A DNA stretch of 64,000 nt, from positions 36,221,637 to 36,285,636 of the forward strand of contig OU342632.1 in assembly GCA_910589415.1 (NCBI GenBank), read 5' to 3'. The notes beneath the pieces were generated by a model. That model ran no database searches. It was not told the DNA's origin and was given only the letters and a program-made list of their open reading frames with translations. Positions 1-11,968 of the stretch are shown here, one piece after another (position 1 is the first letter of the stretch; every line of letters begins with the position of its first letter). The position numbers and the translations under genes were made by a program. This DNA comes from Malachius bipustulatus (taxonomy: Eukaryota > Arthropoda > Insecta > Coleoptera > Melyridae).

Positions 1-182
1 CTGTGCACCTCAATAGACATTTGCATACAGTGGGAATGTTTATACACCCCCGCTCTTTAAAATCTGAGACGATTGAGATAGAAGTTTGGTACAAAAAATA
101 AATTCAATGGCATGAACTTTACTACTTTTTTTACAGAAACCTAATGAGTCAAATAATGTCAAAGATCACCTTGCAGTCCCTG

Positions 183-431
183 TCAACTTGTTGAAGTCCC
201 TTCAACCTGGAAAGTTGTTGCGTACAGACTCAGGCCCAAAAAGAATCTCTTTCTGGAGCCAGCGCTACACACCCCAGCCCTAGTTCCTATGGATGTCGTA
301 GATCCATCAGTGAGCCATCTGAAATCTGATGTTAAGAGTTCATTTCTGTTGTCCTCCCACACGTCTCTTCCCGGGAGAAGGGCCTTATAAGCAAATAAGT
401 TCATGCGACCTTGGGCATCATGCGAGGGCAT
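183..431 (-). mobile_element. Non-LTR retrotransposon scrap, RNase H-like segment
   Basis: On the minus strand this open stretch carries a LTDGS motif followed about 15 residues later by GTRAGV and then ATTFQVE. That is the order and spacing of the first two acidic catalytic blocks of the RNase H domain found near the 3' end of I/Jockey-like LINEs. The frame stops shortly after the glutamate, so the rest of the domain is lost. It does not run into the next LINE piece (756-1232), which would have to be upstream of it, so the two come from different insertions. Assignment is by motif only. Confidence 0.5.
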
Positions 432-743
432 ACCCAGACTGTGACTTTCGTTCTGGCCAAAGTAATCGGACTGTATCAGTCAGGAATTACGTTTTTCAAC
501 CACCTTTGGTCCTGGTTGATCTGGGGTCGATGGATCTGGTGGATGAACTCGCTTTAAAATGGCCATAGTTGCATCAATAAGACCTTACATGAAACAAATG
601 AAGAATCACGGACTTGATTGTTTATTTCACATTTTTTGTATAAACTAATAGATCATTGCTCATCCCCCATCCTTCACCATAAATTTTAAGACTTTCGTCT
701 ACTGTTCGAATACTGAGTCTTTATACATTGACAAATAACCCTG

Positions 744-1244
744 TACGATTACGTTGATATATTGATATTGATATTGAGGGTGTCAGATGCGCTGCGACCT
801 ATTACAGATCTATTGTGCCCCCTCTTCTCTGCTCCTTTGGAGTATATTCCCTTCATTGAAGCAGCCTCTCCAACTCCGCTTCCCTTAGGAATTTCAGGAT
901 TTGAAGGGGATCAAGGCCGGGCAAAGCCCCCCCGTTGAGCTGGTGTTGGCCCAGAACATCGTTTCTTTCACGTTCTAGGGCTTCGCAGTTCATCAATAGG
1001 TGACGAGGCGTCTCGTTTTCTTCCCTGCAGAGTCTGCAAACGCCATATTTTTCTATACCAAGTTTCCTCAGGTGTTCATTGAGCTTGCAATGACCTGTTA
1101 GGAATCCTGTTAGCATTCTGAGACTTCCTTTGTTGAGGGTCAGGAGTTTCCTTGGCTTTTCTCGGTTAAAGTTCCCTCAGTTTTTCTTCTTCCTTCCGAA
1201 GTTCTGCCTTGAAAAACGTGTCTTCAAGGCTATACGATTACGTT
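744..1244 (-). mobile_element. 5'-truncated LINE insertion with 12-bp target duplication
   Basis: A 477-bp insertion (756-1232) is flanked by perfect 12-bp direct repeats TACGATTACGTT at 744-755 and 1233-1244. Read on the minus strand it encodes the C-terminal end of a LINE ORF2 (stop near 853): a LTGFLTGHCKLNEHL stretch, then a CRLC-x8-PRHLL-x3-C zinc-knuckle-like motif typical of RNase H-bearing I/LOA/R1-type elements. Past the stop is a short 3' UTR ending in an ATATTGATATTG simple repeat next to the duplication, as expected for a 3' tail. It is dead on arrival through 5' truncation. Confidence 0.8.
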
Positions 1245-1465
1245 AAATACTGAAAGTTTATTTATTCATAGAGAAATTGTTAGGCTCTATTTCAATCAGT
1301 TACCATAAGATGATATACCTACTGAATTGTTGGTATTGTTACAAACAATCCCATTGAACATTTTGCCATAGCAATTATGCAATTCGCCTGAGTACAAAGG
1401 ATCAGTACTCACACGGTTTAATATGTATAAAAAAACATTTTTCAAATAAATTATGAATTTATTTA

Positions 1466-4400
1466 TCAATAAATATTATCTAAAATATAATCCATATAAG
1501 CAGCAACATTTATGTAAACAGACGGAATGCCGTTATAAGCACATTTCGTCGTACCAAAAGACAATGGACCTCCTAAGTAGTACCTTGGCTTATCGTCATC
1601 TAGACTCTGTATTGTCATAGCAGGTGAACCGCTATCTCCTTTACAAGTATCAGCGTGCTTGTCTATTGATTCAACACATAAATTCTTCTCGTCTGAAAAT
1701 TACAAACCGAAAAAAAAAATTATCCTTCTGGTAGAAAAGAATTGTAATACTTACCGATGATCGTTTCTTGAAAACCGACGATTTTCTGGCATTTTATCAA
1801 ATCGACAATTTTCGACGTAAGTGCTTGTAATTTAGACGGCCGACTGTCGTCCTCACTTAAACCCCATCCAGCTATAAAGACGAACTCGCCGACCAGATTA
1901 AAATTATGTGGAAAGAGGCATATTGTATTCACCCATACTGAAAAAAACTTCTGTGTTAACGCTCCACTAATCCGAATAACGTATGGATACATGATAATAC
2001 GCATATCGTGTATGTAGAAAACTAGAGCGTTATGTAAACGATGCCCTCTCTTTATTTTATCAGTAAATAGATATACCTACCTATAAATGTATCAACTTCA
2101 CCTACCGCTAAACAAGCAATAATGACACCTTTGCAGCCATCCGCTCTAGTTCCCTAAAGACACTCCCCGTAATAACGTATCATAACGTATTTATCTCTAC
2201 GTATTAATCAAAAAAAGAGCTGCAAAATATTGAAATAATTGAAATAAAGGAAAGCATTTTATGATAAATCACCCACCGTTAAGTTTAGCTGCTTTTGCAA
2301 GTCTGATCAGTCCAATATCGTTGCTCATTACCGAAGGTGTTCCAAATTCTGGATGCTGTTTGTACGATTCAATCAGAATGTATTGAACTTCTGAGCATAT
2401 TCCGTGTTCGCAGTTGTCACTAGTTTTGTTCAAACTGACTCCCCCCAGCCACACAGCATGTCTAGAAAATAATTTATTTACGTGGAAGGTGCTCTTATTT
2501 TTGATAGTTTTGAGATAATCGGTATGGTAATAATTTTCTAGTAAGGACTTTAATAGAGGCGTCATTACGAAGATTATAAACAAGACTGGGTCAAGACTAG
2601 GAAAAGTATAAATCAAAGATTGGAAGCTCAAAATTTAAAATTAATACATAATAAGCAACTTCAAAAACAACAAAAACCAAAAAGTTAGGCGAAATTTCAG
2701 GCTGGTTAAACAAGATGATGCTCCAAAATGATTAATTTAAGCTGCACTTAGTTCATTAGGCCTTAGGTCGCCAGGGCGGTCGTCTTAACTGTTGGGTTAA
2801 TAGGGCTATAGCCCAGAGGCATCTGGAGTAGATTATGATTCAAAATCTTTTTATTTGTCTTCCAAAATTCCTTAATTTTAAAGTTGTTTGTTGGAAAATT
2901 AAGAAAATAAATCTACGAAACTTAGTTCAAGGACAATAATTGACTAGAAATTGACCACATTTCTTAACGTAGCCATAACTTCTATACGTATAAGCGGGAA
3001 ATATAATCTTTTTGCAATTTTGTATGAATTTACGTTTTTTTCTTTGTATGAAATTTATGTAATAAAATTTTTTTTCAATTTTGACACTTTTTCTAGCCCT
3101 TCTAGTTCTAGTCAGGCATCCACAGACCCGATGGCGCAATCCTTTTGGCTGTGACAATTTTTATTAGTGTTGATGATAATTTTTTTCTTATTATTCTATT
3201 ACTAGGAACAAAATGGAGGTAAAGTTAAAATTTTGCTATGGTTTTGATTTTCTCACCTTCCCAGTTTGTTTGATTACTGAACATGAATTCGAAATTCGCA
3301 GGCAAAAATTTGGCCCTAAGTTTGTTTTTTTTGCATTTTTCGCCTAAATTTTGTAATTTTGGTAATTTTTTCAGTTTTTGGCCTAAATCTCAGAAAGGAA
3401 GCGTTTTTTCGACAAGCTCATTCCATACAAAATTAAAGGAGACAAAATTTCCTACATTTTCCATGTGAAGATTTTTTTGGAGACTAACGCTGCTTGAGCG
3501 CGTTAAGAAAACTTAAGGGAACTTGGTTGGAGAAGACGTCGACCTGTTGGTCAACGTCATGGGTCATTGGGAACGAGAAAGCCTATTCTTCCTGAAAACG
3601 GGGAAGGAAGACGTTCCTCCAACCGCACCTATACTTTCTTATGCGCACGTTTTGTAAAACAAAACCATCAAAGAATAACGTCATGTTTCTTCACGCAATC
3701 TCACTAAAGAACCTAACCAAAGTTCTAAAAGTATACCAAAATTTTGTCAAAAAGTGACAAAAAAAACAAGTGCCAAACCAAATTCTTCCCTGCAAAATTT
3801 CAAATTCTTGAGTGACTCAAAAAAACTATACGGGATGAAAAAATAAGAACTATGCAAAACTTTCCTCTGAGAATGCTAATATACCTATTGCCTAACTCCA
3901 GCGATCCATCTTATTGTGTCGTATTTTCTCATAAAGAGGGGTGCATTATGTTTAGTAGCCCAGGGGCGCCGAATATCTAAAAACTGCTCTGTAGGTCGCA
4001 CTTATTAGGACGAATCATGGTTATGGTAATGAAATCTACAGAGCTTATTAGGTGAAGTCGGTAGAGAAGATTCAAGCAGCTAAAAAATTCTCTTGGAAGT
4101 TTTTATGAATAGCTGAATAATGAGATATGTGGGCAAATTCATTATTGTTGTGTTGCCGTTATTAAATTGATATACCTATATGCGCAGTTTAGCAGATTCA
4201 AGGAATCAAGCAAACGTAAAGAGTCTATAAATAAGCTCTTGAATGGTAGGCCACCAAAGATATACCTACTGAAGATTTTGCCTCTTGCGTGCATTTACTG
4301 CGTTATATTGTGATTTATTGCGTTATATTGTGCTCTATGAAAAGCCTGTCCTTTTCTTTTGTTATAATTTAATTAATTGTTATTATGCATCAATATACAG

Positions 4401-6327
4401 CGTGTGTCACAGGCATGGTACATCCCCCTTTTTTTTTTTTGAGATAATTTTTTTAAATTTGGTACGTCGCATATATTCTCGATAGAGCGCACTTTTTAGC
4501 AAAAAATTGAATTTTTTCCCACATCCGGTTTTTCCGGAAATGTTACCGACTTTTTATTTTTAAATGGGACACCCTATGTATTATTATATTTTTGGTTTCT
4601 ATACATTTGTACGAATCCAACAATACCACACATCAAGTACCATTGTAAATATCAACTTTGTTTTTATTTAATTTTTTATTTCTCAATTATAGTGTGCCAT
4701 GACCATTTCGTTTTACTCCAATTGGATCATCTAATGCTAGAAAAATCGAATTTTTGTTCAAAGTACTAAATTAAGTGATTTATGGATAAATTATGCGCAC
4801 CGGAATGATTTTTTGAGCTGGATTCATTTTTTTCAAATGGTACCATATTGGTACCGAGGTACCATCTACTAGGACTCTTAATAAGAGACATTTTGGTGTA
4901 TAAATTTTCTACCCATTTTGCATCTGTTACGAACACAACTGAAGTCATGGTACACTATAATTGAGAAATAAAAAATTAAATTAAAACAAATTTGACATTT
5001 AAAATGGTACTTATGTGGTATTGTTGGATTCGTACAAATGTATAGAATCCAAACATATAATAATATATAGGGTGTCCCATTTAAAAATAAAAAGTTGGTA
5101 ACATTTCCGGAAAAACCGGATGTGGGAAAAAATTTAATTTTCTGCTAAAAAGTGCGCTCTATCGAAAATATGCGACGTACCAAATTTCAAAAAATTATCT
5201 CAAAAAAAAAAGAAAAAAAAGGGGGTGTACCATGCCTGTGACACACTGTAGATCGTTTAAGAGTAAAGTACCTACATGCATGAATGAAAATTTACATTTC
5301 ACCTGTTTCTTTCACTTCTGGTGGTATATCTAGGCAATGCGCTGCTGTGATGACGTAACGTTCATTGATAAGTGCCCCTCCGCAAACCCACAACTCTTTA
5401 GATTCCCAAGGTACTATTTGAATGCGCCCAAAAATTGCTGCCATCCAAGGGAATTCCCCTATATGGGCGTTTCTTCCGTTAGCAATACGGTCTGCGTAAG
5501 TAATTCCGCATTGTTCCGCATTTAGAAGCTTCCAGTTAGGGTGATTGCGCCAGTCTGAAATGTGAAAGTATCTATTAAGAGTTCAATAAAGACTTTTAAA
5601 TCTGCGATCGTGATATTTAGGATATCTGAAAAATAGCACCTGCTTTTTAATTAAACAAACGGTAAATATTTACATCCACGTGTCCTAAGTTCCATAAATT
5701 TTTTGGGACCAAGGAGCGAAATAGGGGTGCTGGGTGGGTAAGAAGCTAAAGCTATTGCAAACTAGCTTTTTTTTCTTCACTTTCAGGGCAATCTTCGAAA
5801 TTAACAGTAGCACGATTATTATTTTGATATTTGCATTTACATTCCAAAAATCGTGACATCGATCGCTATTATTATGGTCCGGATACGTTTGAGTTCGCTA
5901 GGGGGTCTTATGCCGGTTCTGGAGCGCGCGAGTGATGAGAATCCGTCCGCTCGACGATGAGACGGACTGACCTTGCATGTTTGTGTATAATATGTGCGGT
6001 AGTAACCAGAACCGAACTCCCAAGTCCGATTTTTAGTGCCGCGGTTTTTTTTGCTAACCATGCATTTGCAAAGCAAATAAATACCTTCTTGATGCTACTA
6101 TAACGTCCTCCGCCCCTATATAAGTGCCATAGTGAAACTGTAGGACACGCAGATGTAAGATGTAAATAATGACCAAACAAACGTATACAGAATTTTTTTG
6201 TCTTATCGCTAAGGAGAAGAAGTAGGTAGTAATTAATATTACCCGAAGTATTTACAGAAATGGAACGTGATAAAGCAGGAGTCAACATATTCAGCAGAAC
6301 AAGCACTAGCACTAGCAGACTTTTCAT
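1466..6327 (-). CDS. Secreted trypsin-like serine protease (S1 family)
   Basis: Five exons, read from the minus strand: 6327-6243, 5554-5296, 2461-2277, 1937-1755 and 1692-1466, all with GT-AG introns and matching phases, giving 312 residues. Residues 1-20 form a signal peptide ([15 protein letters not shown]). A short pro-region ends at DR-IANG (residues 50-54), the activation cleavage site. The catalytic triad is His101 (TAAHC), Asp163 (NDIGLIRL) and Ser258 (CKGDSGSP). Asp252, six residues before the serine, predicts trypsin-like cleavage after Lys/Arg. Cys44 and the cysteine in NTICLF can form the link between pro-region and catalytic domain. No clip domain is visible. The usual GDSGGP is GDSGSP here. 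The donor of exon 2 was chosen as GTAAAT at 5295 because only this keeps the frame open into exon 3. Introns 1 and 2 carry repeat insertions. The role could be digestion, immunity or development; the sequence does not say which. Confidence 0.88.
2640..4395. other. Protease intron sequence without recognised features
   Basis: Most of intron 2 of the protease gene. It is AT-rich with poly-T runs. Only short unsupported reading frames are present, and I recognise no repeat or RNA gene here. Confidence 0.5.
4396..5250. repeat. Foldback element, 0.85 kb palindrome, copy 1
   Basis: The left end TACAGCGTGTGTCACAGG and right end CCTGTGACACACTGTA are inverted copies, and the similarity runs through nearly the whole element to a centre near 4820. 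Both ends sit on TA, consistent with TA target duplication as in Tc1/mariner-type elements. It has no coding capacity. A second copy is at 33781-34885. It lies in intron 2 of the serine protease. Confidence 0.85.
5671..6156. repeat. TACATCC-ended MITE, copy 1
   Basis: The ends are short inverted repeats (TACATCCACGTGTCCTA and TAGGACACGCAGATGTA). The interior contains a block GGAGCGAAATAGGGGTGC followed by GGGTGGGTAAGA that recurs in copies at 28047-28584 and 32285-32854, so a family of about 570 bp is visible in this window. It is non-coding and lies in intron 1 of the serine protease; this copy is shortened to about 486 bp. Confidence 0.7.
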
Positions 6328-6586
6328 TGTTACCTATTCTTTTGTTTTAACCCTTTTAATTTATTGTGAAATAAGAAAAATATTACACGCGAAGAGCTTG
6401 CTTGAACGAGGCTGAAAAGTTGGGTATTAAGCTTATGCATTGCAATAATTTTTTTGATTTTTTACTGCTTATTGCTGAAGTCATAATACAGACGATAAAA
6501 AAATCTAATCAATTTTTAATGCTTTTTTATATACTTACCTTAGCCAAGAAGTTCAAATAATGATCATATTACGTATGAGGGTTTTA

Positions 6587-6848
6587 TATCAGTACCTCAG
6601 AGCTAAACTGTATTAACCACCAATCTTTAATTAATTTTTGACCAGAAATATTGCGCTCATAATTTAGTTTAGCTCGGAGTCGACTAGGAACTTAATACAG
6701 TTTTACTTTGCATAATTCCGAAACAGTATTACCTAGGAGTTAATACTGATAACCATTCAACAGAGCAGTACTGAATTGATATTAAAATGAATAAAGCCTA
6801 TTTTCGAAAAAAATGGAGTTAATACAGTTTAGCTCTGAGGTACTGATA
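6587..6848. repeat. Short foldback MITE
   Basis: Inverted arms TATCAGTACCTCAGAGC and its complement at the right end continue through CTAAACTGTATTAA, with a central loop. About 262 bp, non-coding, located 260 bp upstream of the protease start codon. Confidence 0.75.
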
Positions 6849-8784
6849 CACATATTTGGTTACTTAATCTTCACATTACTATAGTGAAGATCAAGTCCAC
6901 AGTGTTTGCACTGTTTGAAGATAGCGTTGCTGGAAAGAAGTTATGCGAGTCTTGTGAAATTTAAAAGGCCACACTACGTTCGATGTTGAGGTCGGTCACT
7001 GTCGGAAAGTCTAAGTTAATTAAAGATAATTAATTAAAGATAATTACTTGCGGAAAACACTCTTGTTTAATCGGGCAACACACATGGATTTTAACTAGAT
7101 GTTGAGGAAAATTCTTCACTGCCCTTGAAAGAATCATTTATGATGGCCGCGCAGTAAATTTTTGTTCATTTGAAACGTAGTTTCTTGAAACGGACCGAAA
7201 CACTCGTTGGTTTTGGATTCAAAACCTTGATCTCGTTAAGATAAGTTGTTGGAAGTTGTTATACTTCTTGCCTTTAAAATATACGCGTCCCCTGCCGACC
7301 AATGAGAAAGCCCCATTGCCACGTCACTTCCACGTCGTCCTCACTCCTCACCCACTTCACGTAGACGTTTTTCGTGCGTACGACGCACCTGTCAGGTGAT
7401 GATTTCTTCCACGCTTAAAAAGGTCCGTGAATTTACACGCGGTACTTTAAAAAAAAAAGGTCGCTAGGAATTTTAGCTCGAGAAAACAATTCTATATTGA
7501 TGTTAAATATTGATGCGTAAATAAACTTTACCGCCGTAAAAAAGCGATTTAGGAGAACCAGTAAGCAGAAAGTTACGTTTCGAGGAACATTTCTCTTTGC
7601 CGCTTCTCCATCTGTGAAAGTATTCTTCCAAATGTAAGTTTATGCTTCCCGTTTTTCCGAAATTACTTTTTTAGTAATGTCAGTTTACTCCACGTTATTT
7701 CGGCTGTGAGGTATAATGGAAATTGGGCGCATCCGAATTGAGGTAAAAATAATCTTCAAGTAGATGGCCATAAAACCACCCAAATAATCCTACATCCGAA
7801 CTTAATCCTACATTTTGACAACTTAATTTCGGAATTTAATTCCGTGACGTCACCTATCGCCCGACCAACTATTGAAACGCTCTTGGCTTGCATTAGTGTG
7901 CCTGAATATGTGAATTATTGTGAATAATAAAGCTGAAAAATCAATAATTTAGATGCGCGCAGTATATGCGCTTCAATCAACGCAAGCCGCTAGCGCACCT
8001 GACCTGACCAGATAGGTCATAATAAACAGCTTGGATAATATCTAATCATGGAAATATTAAACAATATATAAAATGCCTGGGTGGTGGTGTGATAAGAAAT
8101 GACATCGGAGTTGCTCTCCATTCCAGAATATCCTTTATTGATAATTGAAATGACTGGGAATTTAGTCTAAGATCACAACGCAAATATCAAGAAAATAAGT
8201 CTATTGAAAAGTTTTATTTTTTTTTTTTAACTAGTTTTAATAAATTTTCTCAAAAGGTCGAAGAGAAAATAGCGTCTTCATCTCGCGAAGAATGGCTTAT
8301 CCACTTAAGCGTTCCAAAACACTCGCCTCAGGGCTCGTGTTGAAATTTTCGTTCTCGTGGATAATATAGCTATCATTCTTCGCTCGTTGAAGAATATACT
8401 ATTCTCCTAACGTTTTATGTAAAAATTTTCCGAAAATTCAAAGTGAGTTTTAACATCCACCCCCAACCACTTGGACACGGCTTGTTTTGTGAAGGTATAA
8501 CCCTTAACTTCATATAAAACTTTTTAACTTATAATATTTATCGCTCAAGGAATCACTATAGATTTATCATAACAATCAAAATCTGAAACTCAGTTGTTAT
8601 TGTCTTTTCAAACTCAATTATTATTATTGTAGGTTTAAAATTAAATGTCAAATATTTTGATGTTTTGTGATTATTGACTTTTAATAAGCACTTTTGTTCA
8701 GTTTTACTATTTTTTGTCTGCAAAAATACTTAAATTAATAACTATTACTGAGAACAACTGTACTAATTAAGTACCTAATCAGAA
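6849..8784. other. Intergenic sequence, nothing recognised
   Basis: Between the divergently oriented protease and the small acidic-protein gene. I see AT-rich sequence, a duplicated TTAATTAAAGATAA tract near 7016-7047 and a more GC-rich patch near 7290-7400. The motif AAAAAGGTCG followed by a CTCGAG-containing stretch near 7450-7490 resembles one at 58138-58170, but I cannot assign it a function. Confidence 0.4.
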
Positions 8785-9203
8785 ATGTCTGAAAAGGTAG
8801 AAAACCAAGATAGTACTGAATTCGAAGAAATAACATTACCGGAACCGGAACCTGAAATTGACTTTCCTCCAAATCCAGAAGATGGTTAAACTAAATTAAT
8901 TTCTTATCTTTATTTTAATAACTTTCAATATTTTTTTAAGGCGGTGATTTAACGAAAGAGCTAGAAGAAGAACCTGATGACCTATCAGAAGAATCTTTTG
9001 TAGAATTAGAGGATGACTCCTCTCCAAGGGCAGAAAATCAGCCGCTAGTATCTCCTGGTGAAGTCTTCAACAAGATCTACAACAACCAATTCTATTGTGA
9101 TATTTGTAAAAGTGCCCTGCTTTTTTTGATCGCTCTCAAAATGGCTCAAGAATGCTACAAGATCCATATACCTATGAGATATTATACACCTTTCCAGACG
9201 TAA
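8785..9203 (+). CDS. Small acidic protein of unknown function, two exons
   Basis: Exon 1 is 8785-8884 and exon 2 is 8941-9203, separated by a 56-bp intron with donor GTTAAA and acceptor TTTTTTTAAG; the phases join cleanly to give 120 residues. The first 70 residues are very rich in Glu, Asp and Pro (EPEPEIDFPPNPEDG at the exon junction). The last 45 contain a cysteine pair CDIC and a mildly hydrophobic run ALLFLIALKMAQECY. An AATAAA follows the stop near 9216. I do not recognise the family. Support comes from the clean splice, the long open frame in AT-rich DNA and the poly(A) signal; the donor is weak. It converges on the gene at 9412-9759. Confidence 0.55.
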
Positions 9204-9411
9204 ATGCATTTCTAATAATAAACATCCTTATTATTTTAATTGTTTTATTTTTTATAATAATTAACCATTATGCATGACCATTATGGCATTATTTTTATAA
9301 ACACGGACTCTTAATTTCACATAGGTAAATAGTCAAAAATAATTAAAGTGATTTGGACGACTTTACTCTGTAGACCCCCCAATATTTTTTTTATTTTTTT
9401 TTTTATTAAAG

Positions 9412-9759
9412 TTATTGCATCTGGTAATAACTGCCATAACAGAACTCGGGTAATGTTTTGAGTTTTCTTTCTTCAATGTTTAATAATTCTTCAGGACTCA
9501 GTTCGTATTGCTCCTGTAACTTCATTTTCAGTGCCTCGGCTCTCGATCTCTCAAAGTGGTGAGCGTGATCCTCGAAGCAGGCCAGAAGTTTTCTTGTTTT
9601 AGGCTTTGCAAGTTGCTCTAACCTGGTGAGTCTTCGCTTATTTTGTTCAAGCAGCTCCTTTCGTATTCTTGTCATCACTTTGTTTTCATCCTGTTCGATA
9701 TTTCTGTTAATATCACTTCTAGAGTCAGCAAAATCGCGTTGCTTTTTAAACGCCATCAT
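9412..9759 (-). CDS. Single-exon coiled-coil protein, unknown function
   Basis: A 115-residue open frame starts with MMAFKKQRDF and ends LPEFCYGSYYQMQ. It is dense in charged residues with heptad-like spacing (KELLEQNKRRLTRLEQLAK, and later RAEALKMKLQEQYELS), predicting a mostly helical, coiled-coil protein. TTTATT just beyond the stop, near 9402, is AATAAA on this strand. Compact charged helical proteins of this kind are common among sperm or ciliary proteins, but that is only a guess. It lies tail to tail with the acidic-protein gene, 208 bp away. Confidence 0.6.
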   Translation of the reverse strand: MMAFKKQRDFADSRSDINRNIEQDENKVMTRIRKELLEQNKRRLTRLEQLAKPKTRKLLACFEDHAHHFERSRAEALKMKLQEQYELSPEELLNIEERKLKTLPEFCYGSYYQMQ

Positions 9760-10617
9760 TATTTCGGGACTATGAGGACTTCTACAATTTTTCTGTTTTA
9801 AATATTAGACTGAATAATAATTTAGTCACTGTAATTTAATTAAATAAAAATAAATGCCTACGTGAAAAAATTTCATCTACAAGTATAATGACAAAGGTGT
9901 CAAATTTATTGACAGCTATGTTGTTTTAAATCAGGCGTTTTTTCCCGTAGTGGATAAAAAAAGTTTCGTACAAAAAATTATTGGTTTAGAAATCTTCATG
10001 CCATAAAATTATTTTACACCATACAGGTGTCCCATTTTTGAGGTATTCTAACAACAAACATTTTTTTAAATGGATAGCCCTCTACTTATTCTATTTTTTC
10101 GATGTCATTTTTTACCATCTACATTATTGTTGTCTATTTACTATTTGATTGTATTACAGTGCTGCCGACTTACAAATTTTTTCCCAAAATTCTTGTATAA
10201 AACAAGCTGAAGTTTAATAAAAATGGTATCGACCTGCTCGTTTTTCAGAAGGTAAAAATTATTCTTAGCAATAACTTCAGTGCGGTTACTAAGCAACATT
10301 GTGATAATGAGAAATATGAATTTAGTAAAATATGGTGTTCAGAAAAAATGCCAAACTTTGCAAACTTCAAAGTAGTTTAACTATTTTTTTTCGAATGGAA
10401 TGCCCCTATTTTTATATCACCATTCGATAGGCCTTTTTCTTCTCTTCAATTTCATGGTGCATGTCGTATGTATAAACCCCCATAGTTGTTGACATGATCA
10501 ATATTTTCCACAAAAGTTACCATTTAATTACATTTCTATGCACCGAAGTAGGCCGCAATGAAGCAAAACAACTGTCAAAATGTAAGCATTTTTCAATTGC
10601 GTTTTATTTACAGATGA

Positions 10618-11217
10618 GGCGACATTTAAAAACAGCGGATCAGTAAACAGGCACAATTTTCATGTCTATTCAACTGAAAATCCTCATGTTATGAGACAAA
10701 TTGACAATCAGCATAGATGGTTTTTGAGTGTCTGCGGGGTGGAATTGTTGGATGGTATGGGTTAGGTCCACATTTCTTCGATGGTCCTCTCAATGGGGCC
10801 ATGTACTTGAACTTTTTGCAACATGTTTTACCCGGACTATTAGTTAAACGTGCCTCAACATATAAGAAACAGGAATGTTGGTATCAACAAGACGCCGGGG
10901 CACCTGCGCATTTTTCGCGAAACGTCAGGGTATATCTTGATGGTATTTACCCCAACCAGTGGATTGGTAGGAATGGACCCATCAGATGACCTGCTAGATC
11001 TCCGGATCTGACAAAAATTGATTTTTTCTTGTGGGGATACGTGAAGGGAATTGTTTTTAACGAACCGCCGACGACACTAATCAATATGCAACAAAGAATT
11101 GTGGAAGCTTTTGCAACAATTTCACCTGAAATGCTAGGAAGAGTGCAAAGGTCTTTTCAGCAGAGAATTGATTTGTGCCTGAATGAAAATGGGAGACATT
11201 TTGAACATTTATTATAA
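10618..11217 (+). pseudogene. Transposase remnant, Tc1/mariner-IS630 DDE fold
   Basis: Conceptual translation shows the three catalytic blocks in order: FTDEATF (first Asp), WYQQDAGAPAH (second Asp; normally QQDGAPAH) and PARSPDLTKIDFFLWG (third acidic block), then a C-terminal tail ending near 11217. There is a frameshift near 10731 and an in-frame stop (TGA) at 10987-10989 just before the third block. The N-terminal DNA-binding domain is absent. The gene is dead and was presumably once the source of its family's mobility. Confidence 0.8.
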
Positions 11218-11314
11218 TAGTTTTTCATTTGTATGTTCAATTTTGTTACATTTGCATATTTTTGAATGAAATAATTAATCTTTTTTACATAATTATGTAT
11301 TATCGGTTTTTATT

Positions 11315-11570
11315 AAATCACCCTCTTCCTACTGCCGAACTTTACAAGAGTCTAATTAAATGCAACATTCCCTTGCCAACCAATATCACTACACTTTTGG
11401 CCACCCAAGAAAAAAAAGTTCTCGATGCCTTGGTCAGCTGTCTGCGGACAGCTGGTATGTCCCTATAATCAGGTCCTCATCTTCAAAAATCTGTGGCAAA
11501 TGGTAATTCCGATGCCAACCAAACCCCCACTTCAATTCAATTCAATTCGGTTTTTATTCTTATAACTTCA
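11315..11570 (+). mobile_element. Possible LINE 3' end scrap
   Basis: An open segment ends LLATQEKKVLDALVSCLRTAG before a stop at about 11466, followed by a short non-coding stretch and TTCAATTCAATTCAATTCGG, which looks like a simple-repeat 3' tail. The peptide resembles C-termini of I-type LINE ORF2 proteins. It sits between the transposase relic and the right terminal repeat. No target duplication was found. Confidence 0.3.
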
Positions 11571-11968
11571 TTAGATTGAATTATTATCATTGACACTTGG
11601 ATACTTACATTTTGACAGTTGTTTTGCTTCATTGCGGCCTACTTCGGTGCTAGAAATGTAATTAAATGGTAACTTTTGTGGAAAATATTGATCATGTCAA
11701 TAACTATGTGGTTTAGACATACGACATGCAGCAAAAAATTTTAAGAGAAGAAAAACGCCTATTTAATGGTGATATAAAAATAGTGGCATTCCATTTAAAA
11801 AAAAAGGTTAAACCACTTTGAAGTTTGCATAGTTTGGCATTTTTTTTCTGAACACCCTATTTTACTAAATTCATATTTTTCATTATCACAATGTTGCTTA
11901 GTAACCGCACTGAAGTTATTGCTATGAATAATTTTTACCTTGTGAAAAACGAGGTCGCTACCATTTTT

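Larger units (their letters stand above)
10225..11967. mobile_element. DDE transposon with long inverted termini (degenerate)
   Basis: Terminal inverted repeats of about 370 bp (10225-10600 and 11595-11967) share GAAGCAAAACAACTGTCAAA, GTTACTAAGCAACATTGTG and AAAAATGGTA-type ends. Between them is a broken transposase on the plus strand and a probable LINE scrap. The 5' part of the transposase gene, which should encode the DNA-binding helix-turn-helix, is missing, so this is an internally deleted, non-autonomous copy. Confidence 0.75.
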
